A DNA stretch of 64,000 nucleotides from Gemmata massiliana (GCF_901538265.1 NZ_LR593886.1:8639738-8703737); one strand, 5' to 3'; counted from the stretch's first letter, positions 33,353 to 42,591 are shown. Notes: generated by a model from the letters alone, not told the origin. Translations and numbers: made by a program.

Positions 33353-33745
33353 TTACTTCTTCAGCTTGTACTCGCCTTCGAGCACGTCCTTCGCCTCGTC
33401 AGCGCCCTTCAGTTCGGAGAGCGTCGCGACAGCATCTTTCACGACCCACTTGAAGCTGATCTTATCGCCCTTCTTCGGCTTGCTGGGGAAGCTCCCCTTC
33501 TCTTCTACGTCGGTAAATTCAGCCGTCACAACGTCTTTTTCCTTCGTGAGTTTGGCTTTCACGATGATGCCGTTATCGCCGCTGAAGACGTTGAAGGTCG
33601 CGGTATCTTTGCCGAACTCGAACTTGAGGTCGATGCCGTTGGCTTCGCGGAGCCACGTCGCGGCCTTGTCCGCTTTCTTGTCTTCGGCGCCGGCGTTGAA
33701 CGCGACGAGAGCCAGAACGCAACCGGCCACCAGAAGTCGGAACAT
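33353..33745 (-). CDS. Small secreted protein, unknown function
   Basis: 130 residues from ATG 33745, with AAGGAG eight bases upstream; the frame to 33841 lacks that signal. A signal peptide (LLVAGCVLALVAFNAGAE) is followed by a Lys/Asp-rich, beta-rich domain: LKFEFGKDTATFNVF, IIVKAKLTKEKDVVTAEFTD, KISFKWVVKDAVATL. The pattern of alternating short strands is that of a small lipocalin-like or 'TIGR03067-type' barrel found in many planctomycete secreted proteins. That family assignment is only a guess. It also has an in-frame GC at residue 9 (AGC), but the distance to the charged part makes lipidation doubtful. Confidence 0.7.
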   Translation of the reverse strand: MFRLLVAGCVLALVAFNAGAEDKKADKAATWLREANGIDLKFEFGKDTATFNVFSGDNGIIVKAKLTKEKDVVTAEFTDVEEKGSFPSKPKKGDKISFKWVVKDAVATLSELKGADEAKDVLEGEYKLKK

Positions 33746-33848
33746 GGAGAACTCCTTGAGACGGGGAAGTGTGACGGCCCGAGCCGTCGTCGCCAGAGTA
33801 GCGGAACTCCCCGCCCCCGCCCACCGGTTCACGAGAAACACACAGGCG

Positions 33849-34061
33849 TCATAAATCGCCCGGCGTTAGTCCGGTGGCTTTTCCGATGCGCGCCAACATC
33901 TTCGGCCCGATCTCTTCGTCGTCGTGAAACGCGAAGACGTAGTTGGGCCAACCCGCTCGTTGTAGAGTGCGGTGCGAACCGGTCTGTCGCTTGATCGGCC
34001 ATCCGATTCGCTGAAGGGCCGCCAGAACCCGTCGGGCGCGGGTCGCGGACCACGCACTCAC
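33849..34061 (-). CDS. hicA: HicA-like mRNA interferase toxin
   Basis: 70 residues from GTG 34061, which overlaps the HicB stop by three bases. The dsRNA-binding-like HicA fold is recognisable: VLAALQRIGWPIKRQTGSHRTL, with the catalytic His in GSH, then YVFAFHDDEEIGPKMLARIGKATGL, the second half of the family pattern. HicA toxins cut mRNA and tmRNA. In this copy the usual short 'P.H' strand is YVFAFHDD. It is second in its operon, behind the antitoxin gene, the reverse of the commoner hicAB order. Confidence 0.8.
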   Translation of the reverse strand: MSAWSATRARRVLAALQRIGWPIKRQTGSHRTLQRAGWPNYVFAFHDDEEIGPKMLARIGKATGLTPGDL

Positions 34062-34261
34062 GGGTTCACCGCGAACACGCTGGTGAGTTGCGGAACCGGC
34101 TCGCCGTGTTCCAGGCGGTCGGCAACGACCCGGAGGGCCAGTGCCTGTACGCGCTCGACCGCTTCCTGTCGCGTCTCGCCGTAGCACAGCACCCCGGGCA
34201 GGTCGCTCACCTCGGCGATCCAGCGCCCGTCGTCTTCCTGTTCGGTTTCGATGGTAAACAT
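34058..34261 (-). CDS. hicB: HicB-like antitoxin
   Basis: 67 residues from ATG 34261, with GGGAGG at a good distance upstream. The sequence TIETEQEDDGRWIAEVSDLP, GVLCYGETRQEAVERVQALA matches the partially unfolded RNase H-like HicB fold that binds HicA. There is no C-terminal DNA-binding (RHH or HTH) domain after it, so any autoregulation would have to occur without one. The overlap of its stop with the hicA GTG indicates coupled translation, which keeps antitoxin in excess. It is transcribed away from the large secreted protein gene at 34403. Confidence 0.85.
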   Translation of the reverse strand: MFTIETEQEDDGRWIAEVSDLPGVLCYGETRQEAVERVQALALRVVADRLEHGEPVPQLTSVFAVNP

Positions 34262-34402
34262 TCAGCCCCTCCCGGCGCGGCGTGTGATTCCCACTTTACC
34301 ACGCTTGCCCCGGCGCGCACAGCCACGCGCGGGTTGGGCTTCCGTACCGGAACGCGGCGGGGTATATGACCGGCCCGTGTTCCGTAACGGAAGGAGCCGT
34401 TC

Positions 34403-37378
34403 GTGATACCGTGGCCCAATCGCAGGTGCGTACTCGCGATCGTCATGCTGGTCGTTATCGGGGCGGGATTCGCCCTGGTCCCCGTCTACGGGGAGACGAT
34501 CCACCGGTTCGGCTTCGGTAACAAGAACACTGTCCTCGTGCGCGGGGACGCGAACGTCAAGGTCGAGGAGAAAGAACACGACATCTCGAACGATTCGTAC
34601 CACAGCCGCCCGACCAGCGAGCACATCCAGCTCGCGGCCGACCTCGCGACCGGCGACTCCGCGTTCATCCACTACCACTACGACACGCCCCACGCGCCGG
34701 TCACGGCCGCGCTCTCGGCCGGCGTGTACGTGAAGGCGACGAAGACCGGCATCCAGCTCCGGGCGCGGGTCGTGTTCCCGAAGGAGCCGGACCCGGCGCA
34801 CCCGGAGTCGTCACTCACCACACTCATCGTCGGCGACACGTACACCGACAGGAACAATTGGCAGAAGCTCACCCTGACCGAGATCCCCGCGCTCATCGGG
34901 AAGCACCTCCCGGTGCTGCAAACCAAGGTCGGGCGGGCCGTGAACAGCACCGGCGCGTACATCGACCGGCTCGTGCTGAACCTCTACACCGGCCCCGGCA
35001 CCGCGCACATCTACATCGACGACCTCGACATCGGCCCGGTGAAACCGCCCGACGCCGCGGGCGGAACCCCGGGCACGCCGGTGAAGCAAACGAAGCCGGG
35101 CGCCCCCGCGAGCACCTCGCGCGGGCGTATCTCCAAGATGGACAGCGGGCAACTGTTCGTGGACGGGAAGCCGTTCTTCTTCCGGGCCGTGCGCCACACG
35201 GGCGCGCCGCTGCACGTTCTGCGTGAGGCCGGGTTCGATGCGCTCTGGGTGCCCGCGGACGTGCCCGACAGCGTTATGGAAGAAGCGAACCGCGAGGGCT
35301 GGATGGTCATGCCGTCGATCCCGACCGCGCTGCCCGCGTCGGTGGGCGACAAGAGCGAGGCAGAGGTCGTCGCACTGGACAAATACTACCGCAAGTTCTC
35401 CGGCTCGGACGTGCTGTTCTGGGATCTCGGCGGCGGGCGCGTCCAGGAGCAGACCCCCGCGGTCAAGCGCACCCAGGACTACATCCGCAAGTTCGACGGG
35501 AAGCGCCCGTTCAGCGCCGACGTGTGGGACGGGTTCCAGGGCTACTCGACGTTCCTCGGCGCCGTCGGCGCGCACCGCTGGCCCCTGTTCACGAGCCTCG
35601 AACTTTCCGGGTACCGCGACTGGATCGCTCAGCGCATGGCCCTCAGTTCGACCCGGGCCGTGTTCTGGACCTGGGTGCAGAATCACGCGCCGGACTGGTA
35701 CGTCGAGAACGTGGCCCGGGTCCGGAAGGAGCAGTTCACCGACCCTATTGGCCCGCACCCGGAACAGGTGCGCCTCCTCGCATACATCGGCGTCGCGTGC
35801 GGGTGCCAGGGGGTGGGGTTCTGGTCCGACCAGTTCCTCGCGGACAGCCACTTCGGGCGCGACCGGCTCCAGGGGATGGCGATCCTCAATGCGGAACTGG
35901 AGATGCTCGCGCCCATACTGCTCGCCCGGAGCACCAAAGACGTCCTGTGGCTCGACACGGACCACGCGGACGTGAAAGCGGCCCTGATACGTGGCACCCG
36001 CGGGTCACTGCTGCTCCCGCTCTGGCTCGGAAAGGGCAGCCAGTACGTGCCGGGCCAAGGCGCGGTCAATTCGGTCAAGGTGACCGTTCCGCTCGTACCC
36101 GACGGCGCGGACCCGTGGCGCATCTCTCCGGCGAGCGTGGAGTGCCTGCGGAACAGCGCCGTTAAGAAAACGGGCGGGACCGAACTCACGATCAACGAGT
36201 TCGATCTCGTGACCCCCATCGTATTCACCAACGAATTGCAGCAGGACGGGCTGATCGCCCAGTGGCAGGACTTCAACCGCAAGAACGGGCAGCGCGCGGC
36301 ACGGTGGGCGATGGACCTCGCGGCCGAGGAGTACGAAAAGACCTACATCGTTCACTCGCGCCTCGCCCAAATGGGCGTGCAGGTGCGCGACGCGGACGGC
36401 CTGTTCCAAAAGGCCGCGCGATCCCACGAGGACGCCCGGCGCCACAATGCCGCGGGCCTCTACGACAAAGCCTTCGCCGACGCGCAACGCGCGCTGCGCC
36501 CGCTCCGCGTCATCATGCGGGACCACTGGGACAAGGCCGTCGCCACCCTCGATACGCCGAGCGCCAGCCCGTTAGCGGTGAGCTTCTTCAGCCTCCCTCA
36601 ACACTGGGAACTGTTCCGCGAAGTCCAGTCGTGTCAGCCCACGACCACGGTACTACCGGGCGGTTCGTTCGAGCCGGGGCGCGCGGACATCCCCGAAGGC
36701 GGCTACCCGGTCGACGCGGTCCCCGGGTGGAGCGCGCGGTTCGGGACGATCGACCGCGTGAAGGTGGCCGCGGGCGTGGTGTCGGCGGCCAAACTCGCGG
36801 ACAAGGTCGCGCCGAAGGTGCCGGTCTTCGAGGGGCCGAGAATGTACCTCCCGAGCCGCCCGATCGCGCGGCCCGAGGACGGCTACGTTCCTCCGGCCCC
36901 GGAACTGGGCCGCGGAGTGCTGAAGCTCGAGGTCCAGCGCCGCGTGGACCTCGCGAGCGACGGGAAACCGGCGGAAGGGATCGTCCGCCCGCTCGAGCGC
37001 ACGTTCCTCGCGGTCGAAAGCCCGTCGGTGAAACTGCCCCCGGGCTCGTTGGTCCGCATCAGCGCGTGGATCAAGATACCGGACAGCATCGGCCTCACCG
37101 CCGACGGCGTGCTGTTCTACGACGACGTGTGCGGCGAACCGCTCGCGGTGCGGCTCACGAGCACCCAAAAGAAATGGAAGCAGTTTCACCTGTACCGCCG
37201 CGTGCCGCAATCGGGACAGATCGCGCTGACGATGGCCCTCACCGGTGAGGGGGTCGCGTACTTCGACGACGTCCGCATCGAGCCACTCGTCCCGGTCGCA
37301 CAGGGGGCCGGTTACGCCGCCCGCCCACCACAACCGCAATCGGCGGTTCAGCCGGCCGGCGGCGTTCGACAGCGATAA
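34403..37378 (+). CDS. Large secreted protein, glycoside-hydrolase-like barrel with flanking beta domains
   Basis: 991 residues from GTG 34403, with AAGGAG six bases upstream. A signal or anchor helix (about 8-28, VLAIVMLVVIGAGFALVPV) is followed by a beta domain (35-215, ending YIDDLDIGPV, CBM-like), a Pro/Gly linker, and a region (about 245-560) with GQLFVDGKPFFFRAVRHTG, VLREAGFDALWVPADVP and VLFWDLGGGRVQEQTPAV, the layout of a TIM-barrel glycosidase such as GH2/GH5-type or DUF4434-like barrels. A third part is mainly helical (about 590-730), and the end (about 800-960) is another beta domain with YFDDVRIEPL. Typical catalytic acid residues cannot be named with confidence. The assembly recurs in planctomycetes. 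Confidence 0.7.
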   Translation: MIPWPNRRCVLAIVMLVVIGAGFALVPVYGETIHRFGFGNKNTVLVRGDANVKVEEKEHDISNDSYHSRPTSEHIQLAADLATGDSAFIHYHYDTPHAPVTAALSAGVYVKATKTGIQLRARVVFPKEPDPAHPESSLTTLIVGDTYTDRNNWQKLTLTEIPALIGKHLPVLQTKVGRAVNSTGAYIDRLVLNLYTGPGTAHIYIDDLDIGPVKPPDAAGGTPGTPVKQTKPGAPASTSRGRISKMDSGQLFVDGKPFFFRAVRHTGAPLHVLREAGFDALWVPADVPDSVMEEANREGWMVMPSIPTALPASVGDKSEAEVVALDKYYRKFSGSDVLFWDLGGGRVQEQTPAVKRTQDYIRKFDGKRPFSADVWDGFQGYSTFLGAVGAHRWPLFTSLELSGYRDWIAQRMALSSTRAVFWTWVQNHAPDWYVENVARVRKEQFTDPIGPHPEQVRLLAYIGVACGCQGVGFWSDQFLADSHFGRDRLQGMAILNAELEMLAPILLARSTKDVLWLDTDHADVKAALIRGTRGSLLLPLWLGKGSQYVPGQGAVNSVKVTVPLVPDGADPWRISPASVECLRNSAVKKTGGTELTINEFDLVTPIVFTNELQQDGLIAQWQDFNRKNGQRAARWAMDLAAEEYEKTYIVHSRLAQMGVQVRDADGLFQKAARSHEDARRHNAAGLYDKAFADAQRALRPLRVIMRDHWDKAVATLDTPSASPLAVSFFSLPQHWELFREVQSCQPTTTVLPGGSFEPGRADIPEGGYPVDAVPGWSARFGTIDRVKVAAGVVSAAKLADKVAPKVPVFEGPRMYLPSRPIARPEDGYVPPAPELGRGVLKLEVQRRVDLASDGKPAEGIVRPLERTFLAVESPSVKLPPGSLVRISAWIKIPDSIGLTADGVLFYDDVCGEPLAVRLTSTQKKWKQFHLYRRVPQSGQIALTMALTGEGVAYFDDVRIEPLVPVAQGAGYAARPPQPQSAVQPAGGVRQR

Positions 37379-37435
37379 GATTAACGTGTCCGGGGAGCTG
37401 TACCCCGGACACGTTCGAGCCTCGCCCGGTGTGTC

Positions 37436-37975
37436 ATGACGCGAGATTGGTGGCGATCCCAGGTTGCGCTGGTGGCGTTTGTGGCGCTCATCGTGACCTG
37501 TATTGCCTATCTCGGCGTAACGTTTGCCAACTCAAAGCCCCCGAACTACACGCGGATCGAGGACGGGCTGTACCAGGGCGGGGCCGTCGCCTCACCCCCC
37601 TGGCGCACGCACGCGGTTCTCAACCTGAGCGAGAGCGCCGATCCCTACGAGAGCGAGGTCCACGTCTGGGAGCCCATCCCCGACGCCGCGCCCGCACCCG
37701 ACCTCGAGTGGCTCCAACGCCAAGTCGAATGGGTCGACGCCCAGCGCCGGGACGGGCGCCAGGTCTTCGTTCACAGTCACAATGGCATGAGCCGGAGCGG
37801 GATGGTTATCATCGCGTACCTGATGCGCAAGAACCATTGGTCACGGGAACAGGCGCTGGACTTCGTTCAGAGCAAGCGCCCGATCACGCAACCGAACGAA
37901 GCCTTCATGGACTTGCTCGCAAAGTGGGAACGGGTCGTACTGGAAAAAGGAACCGCACTAAAATTCAATCCGTGA
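37436..37975 (+). CDS. Membrane-anchored dual-specificity phosphatase-like protein, catalytic Cys replaced by Ser
   Basis: 179 residues with an N-terminal membrane segment (about 9-30, VALVAFVALIVTCIAYLGV) and a dual-specificity phosphatase domain: YTRIEDGLYQGGAV, VLNLSES, then the P-loop VHSHNGMSRSG. Active members need HCxxGxxRS; here codon 37775-37777 is AGT (Ser114) instead of TGT, so it should be inactive as a phosphatase, although the Arg and Asp elements remain. It may bind phosphoprotein as a pseudophosphatase. It is a tandem copy of the next gene (37982), whose P-loop is intact; stop and start are six bases apart. Phosphoproteins from the many Ser/Thr kinases here are the natural targets. 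Confidence 0.9.
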   Translation: MTRDWWRSQVALVAFVALIVTCIAYLGVTFANSKPPNYTRIEDGLYQGGAVASPPWRTHAVLNLSESADPYESEVHVWEPIPDAAPAPDLEWLQRQVEWVDAQRRDGRQVFVHSHNGMSRSGMVIIAYLMRKNHWSREQALDFVQSKRPITQPNEAFMDLLAKWERVVLEKGTALKFNP

Positions 37976-38289
37976 CCGGTCATGCGCAGAAAATGGCTGC
38001 GATCGCGAATCGTTTGGGTCGCCCTTGCCGCACTCGCTGTCGCCGGTGGTGTTCACTTCGCCGCTCAAATTCTTACTTCGGAACCCCCGAATTACACGCG
38101 GATCGAGGACGGGCTGTACCAGGGCGGGGCCGTCGCCTCACCCCCCTGGCGCACGCACGCGGTTCTCAACCTGAGCGAGAGCGCCGATCCCTACGAGAGC
38201 GAGGTCCACGTCTGGGAGCCCATCCCCGACGCCGCGCCCGCACCCGACCTCGAGTGGCTCCAACGCCAAGTCGAATGGGTCGACGCCCA
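37547..38289. repeat. 197-bp perfect direct repeat inside tandem phosphatase genes
   Basis: Segment 37547-37743 is identical at every position to 38093-38289 (offset 546 bases). It covers the domain start, from YTRIEDG to VDAQ, in the same reading frame in both genes. Outside the block the two genes are clearly diverged, which is why I think of gene conversion or a recent partial exchange. Confidence 0.92.
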
Positions 38290-38497
38290 ACGAAGCGCGG
38301 GTCGGCGCGTGTTCGTTCACTGTCGTAACGGCGTGAGTCGGAGCGGGATGGTGATCGTGGCCTACCTGATGCACAAGAACCGCTGGTCGCGAGAGCAAGC
38401 GCTGGACTTCGTGCGGAGCAAGCGCCCTGTGACGAGGCCCAACCCGGCGTTTATGGAACGGCTCGCCGAATGGGAGCACGTTGTGTTGGGAAAGTGA
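37982..38497 (+). CDS. Membrane-anchored dual-specificity phosphatase
   Basis: 171 residues: an N-terminal membrane segment (about 8-30, IVWVALAALAVAGGVHFAA) and a phosphatase domain with the full P-loop HCRNGVSRSG (Cys114). It shares 197 perfectly identical bases with the gene before it, including YTRIEDGLYQGGAV and VLNLSES, but differs in the P-loop and the ends. The active-site Cys forms a phospho-cysteine intermediate and the Arg binds phosphate; the general-acid Asp is likely in the ADPYESEVH region. With the N-terminal anchor, its catalytic domain should lie on one face of the membrane; orientation is not clear. It acts on phospho-Ser/Thr/Tyr proteins, by family knowledge. Confidence 0.9.
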   Translation: MRRKWLRSRIVWVALAALAVAGGVHFAAQILTSEPPNYTRIEDGLYQGGAVASPPWRTHAVLNLSESADPYESEVHVWEPIPDAAPAPDLEWLQRQVEWVDAQRSAGRRVFVHCRNGVSRSGMVIVAYLMHKNRWSREQALDFVRSKRPVTRPNPAFMERLAEWEHVVLGK

Positions 38498-38504
38498 TTG
38501 TGAA

Positions 38505-38546
38505 AAAACGGAACCGGGGAGGCATCAGCCTCCCCGGTTCCGTTTT
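38505..38546. terminator. Bidirectional terminator
   Basis: An 18-bp perfect stem (38505-38522 with 38529-38546) and the six-base loop CATCAG. The stem starts AAAACGG and ends in T4, so it works for both the phosphatase gene (+) and the secreted-protein gene (-). Confidence 0.92.
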
Positions 38547-38558
38547 AATACTGGCTTC

Positions 38559-38984
38559 CTAATCGCGGTAGCGCACGTCCACCGTGCCGTTGTTGCGGAA
38601 CTCGATGTCCACGACCCCGTTCCGGAACTCGAACCGAATGGACCGGCGGTCCACCTCGAAGTCGCGGAGTTTGCCGTTCGGCAGCGCGAAGCACACGCGC
38701 ACCGGTTGCCGAGTCACTGGGTGGATGATCCACACGTCGTGCTGACCCGGGGTCGGCGTGAAGAACCGCGAGAACTCGCTCAGTGTCACCGCTCGCGGAC
38801 CCACGGGAGCGGGCACCACCGGGTTCACCACGACCGGAACCGGCACCACAACTACCGGGCGATACACGGGAGCGGGCGTAATTTGCGGTTGCAGCGTTAC
38901 ACGCGGCGCGAGCGTGACGGGCGGCGTGTAAATCGGCGGTTGGGCCGGGCTGGTCAGCGCGAGCGACAAGAGTAGCGGCGTCAT
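38559..38984 (-). CDS. Secreted Pro-rich protein, unknown function
   Basis: 141 residues from ATG 38984. After a short signal-like start (PLLLSLALTSPAQ) comes a Pro/Val-rich stretch (VTLAPRVTLQPQITPAPVYR, then VVVVPVPVVV), up to about residue 62. The C-terminal part is a small beta domain: FFTPTPGQHDVWIIHPVTRQ, LPNGKLRDFEVDRRSIRFEF and DIEFRNNGTVDVRYRD. I see no anchor or enzymatic motif. Similar small secreted proteins, with 'P.PG.H.V...HP.T..PV.V.F.LP' patterns, are common in planctomycetes. Function unknown. It diverges from the contractile operon. Confidence 0.75.
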   Translation of the reverse strand: MTPLLLSLALTSPAQPPIYTPPVTLAPRVTLQPQITPAPVYRPVVVVPVPVVVNPVVPAPVGPRAVTLSEFSRFFTPTPGQHDVWIIHPVTRQPVRVCFALPNGKLRDFEVDRRSIRFEFRNGVVDIEFRNNGTVDVRYRD

Positions 38985-39193
38985 GGCGGGTTGCTCCGTT
39001 CGTGCCTGTTGTGCCGGTAGAACGTCAGCCGTGCTCGGAACTTGCGCGCCACTTTTGCCCACTCTTCTTACGTTCGGGTGAAATAATCTCGGCCCGCGTT
39101 CAGTAACCATCCCGAACACAGTGCTTTTTGCTTGTGTCGGCATCGGCTCTCGGGCAATCTGAGAGCCACCCCGAGTCGTTTTTGAGAGTGCCG

Positions 39194-40315
39194 ATGCCGT
39201 CCGCGGACGTGCTGGATTTCGAGAAGTTACTCGCACCGATCCCCGGTGAGAAGCCGACCGGGGCGGACCTCCGGGTCAACGCCGGGCCGACGTCCCTCTA
39301 TTACCAGGTGAAGGACGGGCGGAGCGCGGCTCGCGCCGCCGAGCGCCGGATCGAGGGCGGACAGGACGAATCGCCCCCAGACTGGAAGCCGGTCGTCACC
39401 GCCGCGACAAAGGCGCTGGGCGAGACGACGAAAGACCTCGAACTGGTCGCGTACCTGATCGAAGGGCTGTGCCGCACTCAAGGTGTCGCGGGCATTCGCG
39501 ACGGGTTCAAGCTTGCCCGCGGGTTGGCAGAAAACTTCTGGGACGGGTTGCTCCCCACTCCCGACGAAGACGGACTCGCGACCACGCTAGGACCGCTCGC
39601 CGGGCTGAACGGAGACGACGCCGAAGGGACGTTGATCGCGCCGATCAACCGGATCGCGATCACCGACTCGGCCTCGTTCGGGAAACTCACCACGGCGGTG
39701 TACCTGCAAGCGGTGGCGGTGGCGAAGATCGTCGATCCCGAGGCGCGCGAGCGCCGGATCGCGGCCGGGTCGCCGAGTATGGAGATGGTGCAGAAGGCCG
39801 TCGACGAGACGCCGGCACCGTTCTACCGCACGCTAATTGAAGACCTGGCCGCGGCACTCGAAGAGTTCGCGAAACTCAACGCGGTTCTCGACGAGAAGGG
39901 CGGCCGGTTCGCCCCACCCTCGTCCGCAATCCGCAACGGGATCGAAGGGGTGTTGGCCGCGATCAACGACGTGGCGCGCGGGAAACTCGCCGTTACTGCA
40001 ACGACCGCGGCACCGCCGAGCGACGCCCCTTCGGGTACGGACGCGGGCGGCCAACCCAGTACGGGCGGGGATAGCGGCGCGGGGGGTGAGCGGCTCCCGA
40101 CGGTCCGCACCCGCGACGACGCCCTCAACGCGATCCTCCAGTTGAGCGACTACTTCCGGCGCACCGAACCGCACTCGATGGTCCCCTACGCGCTCGAACA
40201 GGCCGTGCGGTGGGCGCGGATGCCGCTCCCGGAACTGATGACGGAACTGATCGACGACGACTCCGCCCGCCGCGCGCTGTTCAAGCAGGTGGGCATCCGC
40301 AACACCGACAGTTGA
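39194..40315 (+). CDS. tssA: Type VI secretion baseplate-associated protein TssA
   Basis: 373 residues from ATG 39194. The first 130 residues are the ImpA_N domain shared by TssA proteins: LLAPIPGEKPTGADLR, SPPDWKPVVTAATKALGETT and LVAYLIEGLCRTQGVAGIRD, then ENFWDGLLPTPDEDG. The rest is a Pro/Gly linker and a C-terminal helical part ending RRTEPHSMVPYALEQAVRWA. TssA organises sheath and tail-tube polymerisation at the baseplate. It begins the operon; the gene at 38984 points away. The next gene, tssB, is 118 bases on. The ATG at 39194 was preferred to a longer frame from 39128. Confidence 0.9.
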   Translation: MPSADVLDFEKLLAPIPGEKPTGADLRVNAGPTSLYYQVKDGRSAARAAERRIEGGQDESPPDWKPVVTAATKALGETTKDLELVAYLIEGLCRTQGVAGIRDGFKLARGLAENFWDGLLPTPDEDGLATTLGPLAGLNGDDAEGTLIAPINRIAITDSASFGKLTTAVYLQAVAVAKIVDPEARERRIAAGSPSMEMVQKAVDETPAPFYRTLIEDLAAALEEFAKLNAVLDEKGGRFAPPSSAIRNGIEGVLAAINDVARGKLAVTATTAAPPSDAPSGTDAGGQPSTGGDSGAGGERLPTVRTRDDALNAILQLSDYFRRTEPHSMVPYALEQAVRWARMPLPELMTELIDDDSARRALFKQVGIRNTDS

Positions 40316-40433
40316 TACGGCCGGGCGCCCGCCGGCCGGAGTGCAGCAATAGCGAGAGCGCCACCACTGGTGAACTCTCACCGGCCGACCGACGCCGGCA
40401 CGTACCCGAATCCCCCCTCACCACAGGTGCCGC

Positions 40434-40949
40434 ATGGGTAGCGAGAGCTTGCAGAAGAAGCTGGACCGGGTTCGCAAACCGCGGGTCCACATCACGTATG
40501 ACGTGGAGACAGAAGGCGCGCTGGTGGTCAAGGAACTGCCGTTCGTGGTCGGCGTCCTGGGCGACTTCTCCGGCCAGCCGACCGAGCCGCTCAAGCCGCT
40601 GAAGGAGCGCAAGTTCATCCAGATCGACCGCGACAACTTCAACGACGTGATGAGCCGGATGACGCCCGGGCTGAACCTGAAGGTGAAGAACACCCTCAAG
40701 GACGACGGGTCCGACCTCGGGCTGCAACTCAAGTTCAGCAACATGGACGACTTCTCCCCGGAGAAGGTCGCCCAACAGGTCGATCCCGTCAAGAAGCTCA
40801 TCGAAACCCGGGACCGGCTCCGCGACCTGCTCACGAAGGTCGACCGCTCCGAGGGCCTCGAAGGGCTCCTCGAAAAGGTGCTCTCGAACACCGAAGAACT
40901 CAAGAAGCTGGCCGATCAGGTCGGCGCGCAACCAGCCGACGGGCAGTAA
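40434..40949 (+). CDS. tssB: Type VI contractile sheath small subunit TssB
   Basis: 171 residues. The sequence opens [20 protein letters not shown], then [20 protein letters not shown] and LGDFSG, the family signature, followed by [16 protein letters not shown], and the coiled helical end ([20 protein letters not shown]). TssB and TssC together form the contractile sheath around the inner tube. The linkage with tssC and tssE-G is the standard T6SS order. The following 145-base gap (40950-41094) contains no gene. Confidence 0.95.
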   Translation: MGSESLQKKLDRVRKPRVHITYDVETEGALVVKELPFVVGVLGDFSGQPTEPLKPLKERKFIQIDRDNFNDVMSRMTPGLNLKVKNTLKDDGSDLGLQLKFSNMDDFSPEKVAQQVDPVKKLIETRDRLRDLLTKVDRSEGLEGLLEKVLSNTEELKKLADQVGAQPADGQ

Positions 40950-41094
40950 GAGAAGGGCCTTTGGCGCAGAAGCCCGGGACGAAGGGTGGGGCGGATCGGG
41001 GTCAAATCCCGGCGCCCGGCACCCCAGCGCCCCCGTCTTCTCACCCTTCACCCGTTCACAATAATTCCCCCTTCTCTTAACCGGGACACAAACA

Positions 41095-42591
41095 ATGGCC
41101 AACGAACAACAAGCGGCCGGGGCCGCGGGCGCGACCACAACCGTTGAGGCCGGCAGCCTGCTCGATCAAGTGCTGACCGCGACCAAGCAGACCGAGCGGA
41201 CACGGGCCGAGGAACTGATCCGCACGCTCACCGAAGAGGCGCTCAAGGGCACGGTCGCCTACTCGAAGAACGTGACCGTAACCATCAACCAGGCAATCAA
41301 GGCCATCGACGCGGCCGTGTCGAAGCAACTGAACGCCGTGATGCACCACCCGGACTTCCTCAAACTCGAGGGCTCGTGGCGCGGGCTGCACCACCTCGTC
41401 ATGAACAGCGAAACGAGCACCAACCTCAAGCTGAAGGTGCTCAACGTCTCCAAGCGAGAACTGTTCAAGGACGTGGACAAGGCGGTCGAGTTCGACCAGT
41501 CGCAGATCTTCAAGAAGCTCTACGAGAACGAGTTCGGCACGCCCGGCGGCGAGCCCTACGGGTCGCTCATCGGCGACTACGAGTTCACCAACCACCCCGA
41601 AGACATCGAGCTCCTGTCGAAGATGTCGAACGTGGCGGCGGCGGCGTTCTGCCCGTTCGTCAGCGCGGCCGACCCAAAACTGTTCGGGTTCGACAAGGGC
41701 TGGACGGATCTCTCCACCCCGCGCGACCTGTCCAAGGTCTTCGACTCGGCCGAGTACGCAAAGTGGAAATCGTTCCGCGACTCGGACGATTCGCGGTTCG
41801 TGTCCCTCACGATGCCCCGGGTGCTGGCGCGGCTGCCCTACGGCGCGACCACCAAGCCCGTCGAGGCGTTCGGTTATGAGGAGGGCGAGTTCGACAAGAA
41901 CGGCTCTCCGAAGGCCCTGGACCATGCGAACTACTGCTGGATGAACTCGGCCTACGTGATGGGCACGAAGCTCACCGATGCGTTCGCCAAGTACGGCTGG
42001 TGCGTGGCGATCCGCGGGGCCGAGGGCGGCGGGAAGGTGGAGGGGCTGCCGGCCCACGTGTTCAAGAGCGACGACGGTGACCCGGACCTGAAGTGCCCGA
42101 CAGAAATCGGTATCACGGACCGCCGCGAGAAGGAACTCAGCGACCTCGGGTTCCTCCCGCTGTGCCACTACAAGAACACCGACTACGCCGTGTTCTTTGG
42201 CTCGCAGACCGCGCAGAAGCCGAAGAAATACGACAAGCCGGAGGCCACCGCGAACGCCGCGATCTCGGCGCGCCTGCCGTACATCATGGCCAGTTCGCGC
42301 ATCGCCCACTACCTGAAGGTCATGGCCCGGGACAAGATCGGTACCTTCATGGAAACGAAGGACTGCGAGGACTGGCTGAACCAGTGGATCAGCCAGTACG
42401 TCAACTCGAACCCGAACGCGGGCCAGGAGATGAAGGCCAAGTACCCGCTGGCCGAAGCGAAGGTGACCGTAGCCGAGATCCCGGGCAAGCCGGGCTCGTA
42501 CAACGCGGTCGCGTACCTGCGCCCGTGGCTCCAGTTCGAGGAGCTCACCACCTCGCTCCGCATGGTCGCCCGCATCCCGAAGATCGGGTAG
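41095..42591 (+). CDS. tssC: Type VI contractile sheath large subunit TssC
   Basis: 498 residues. The family core is clear: [74 protein letters not shown], and [20 protein letters not shown] near the end. It pairs with TssB in the sheath. The last residues ([11 protein letters not shown]) complete the usual length. A 126-base gap with two GC palindromes (see 42599 and 42676) follows before a second tssC-like gene. Confidence 0.96.
   Translation: MANEQQAAGAAGATTTVEAGSLLDQVLTATKQTERTRAEELIRTLTEEALKGTVAYSKNVTVTINQAIKAIDAAVSKQLNAVMHHPDFLKLEGSWRGLHHLVMNSETSTNLKLKVLNVSKRELFKDVDKAVEFDQSQIFKKLYENEFGTPGGEPYGSLIGDYEFTNHPEDIELLSKMSNVAAAAFCPFVSAADPKLFGFDKGWTDLSTPRDLSKVFDSAEYAKWKSFRDSDDSRFVSLTMPRVLARLPYGATTKPVEAFGYEEGEFDKNGSPKALDHANYCWMNSAYVMGTKLTDAFAKYGWCVAIRGAEGGGKVEGLPAHVFKSDDGDPDLKCPTEIGITDRREKELSDLGFLPLCHYKNTDYAVFFGSQTAQKPKKYDKPEATANAAISARLPYIMASSRIAHYLKVMARDKIGTFMETKDCEDWLNQWISQYVNSNPNAGQEMKAKYPLAEAKVTVAEIPGKPGSYNAVAYLRPWLQFEELTTSLRMVARIPKIG

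Noticed and set aside
40985-41035. A tRNA-like T-loop, GGGTCAAATCCC
   Set aside because: The matching acceptor, D and anticodon arms are missing, and the position within the tssB-tssC spacer offers no 3' CCA or proper length.
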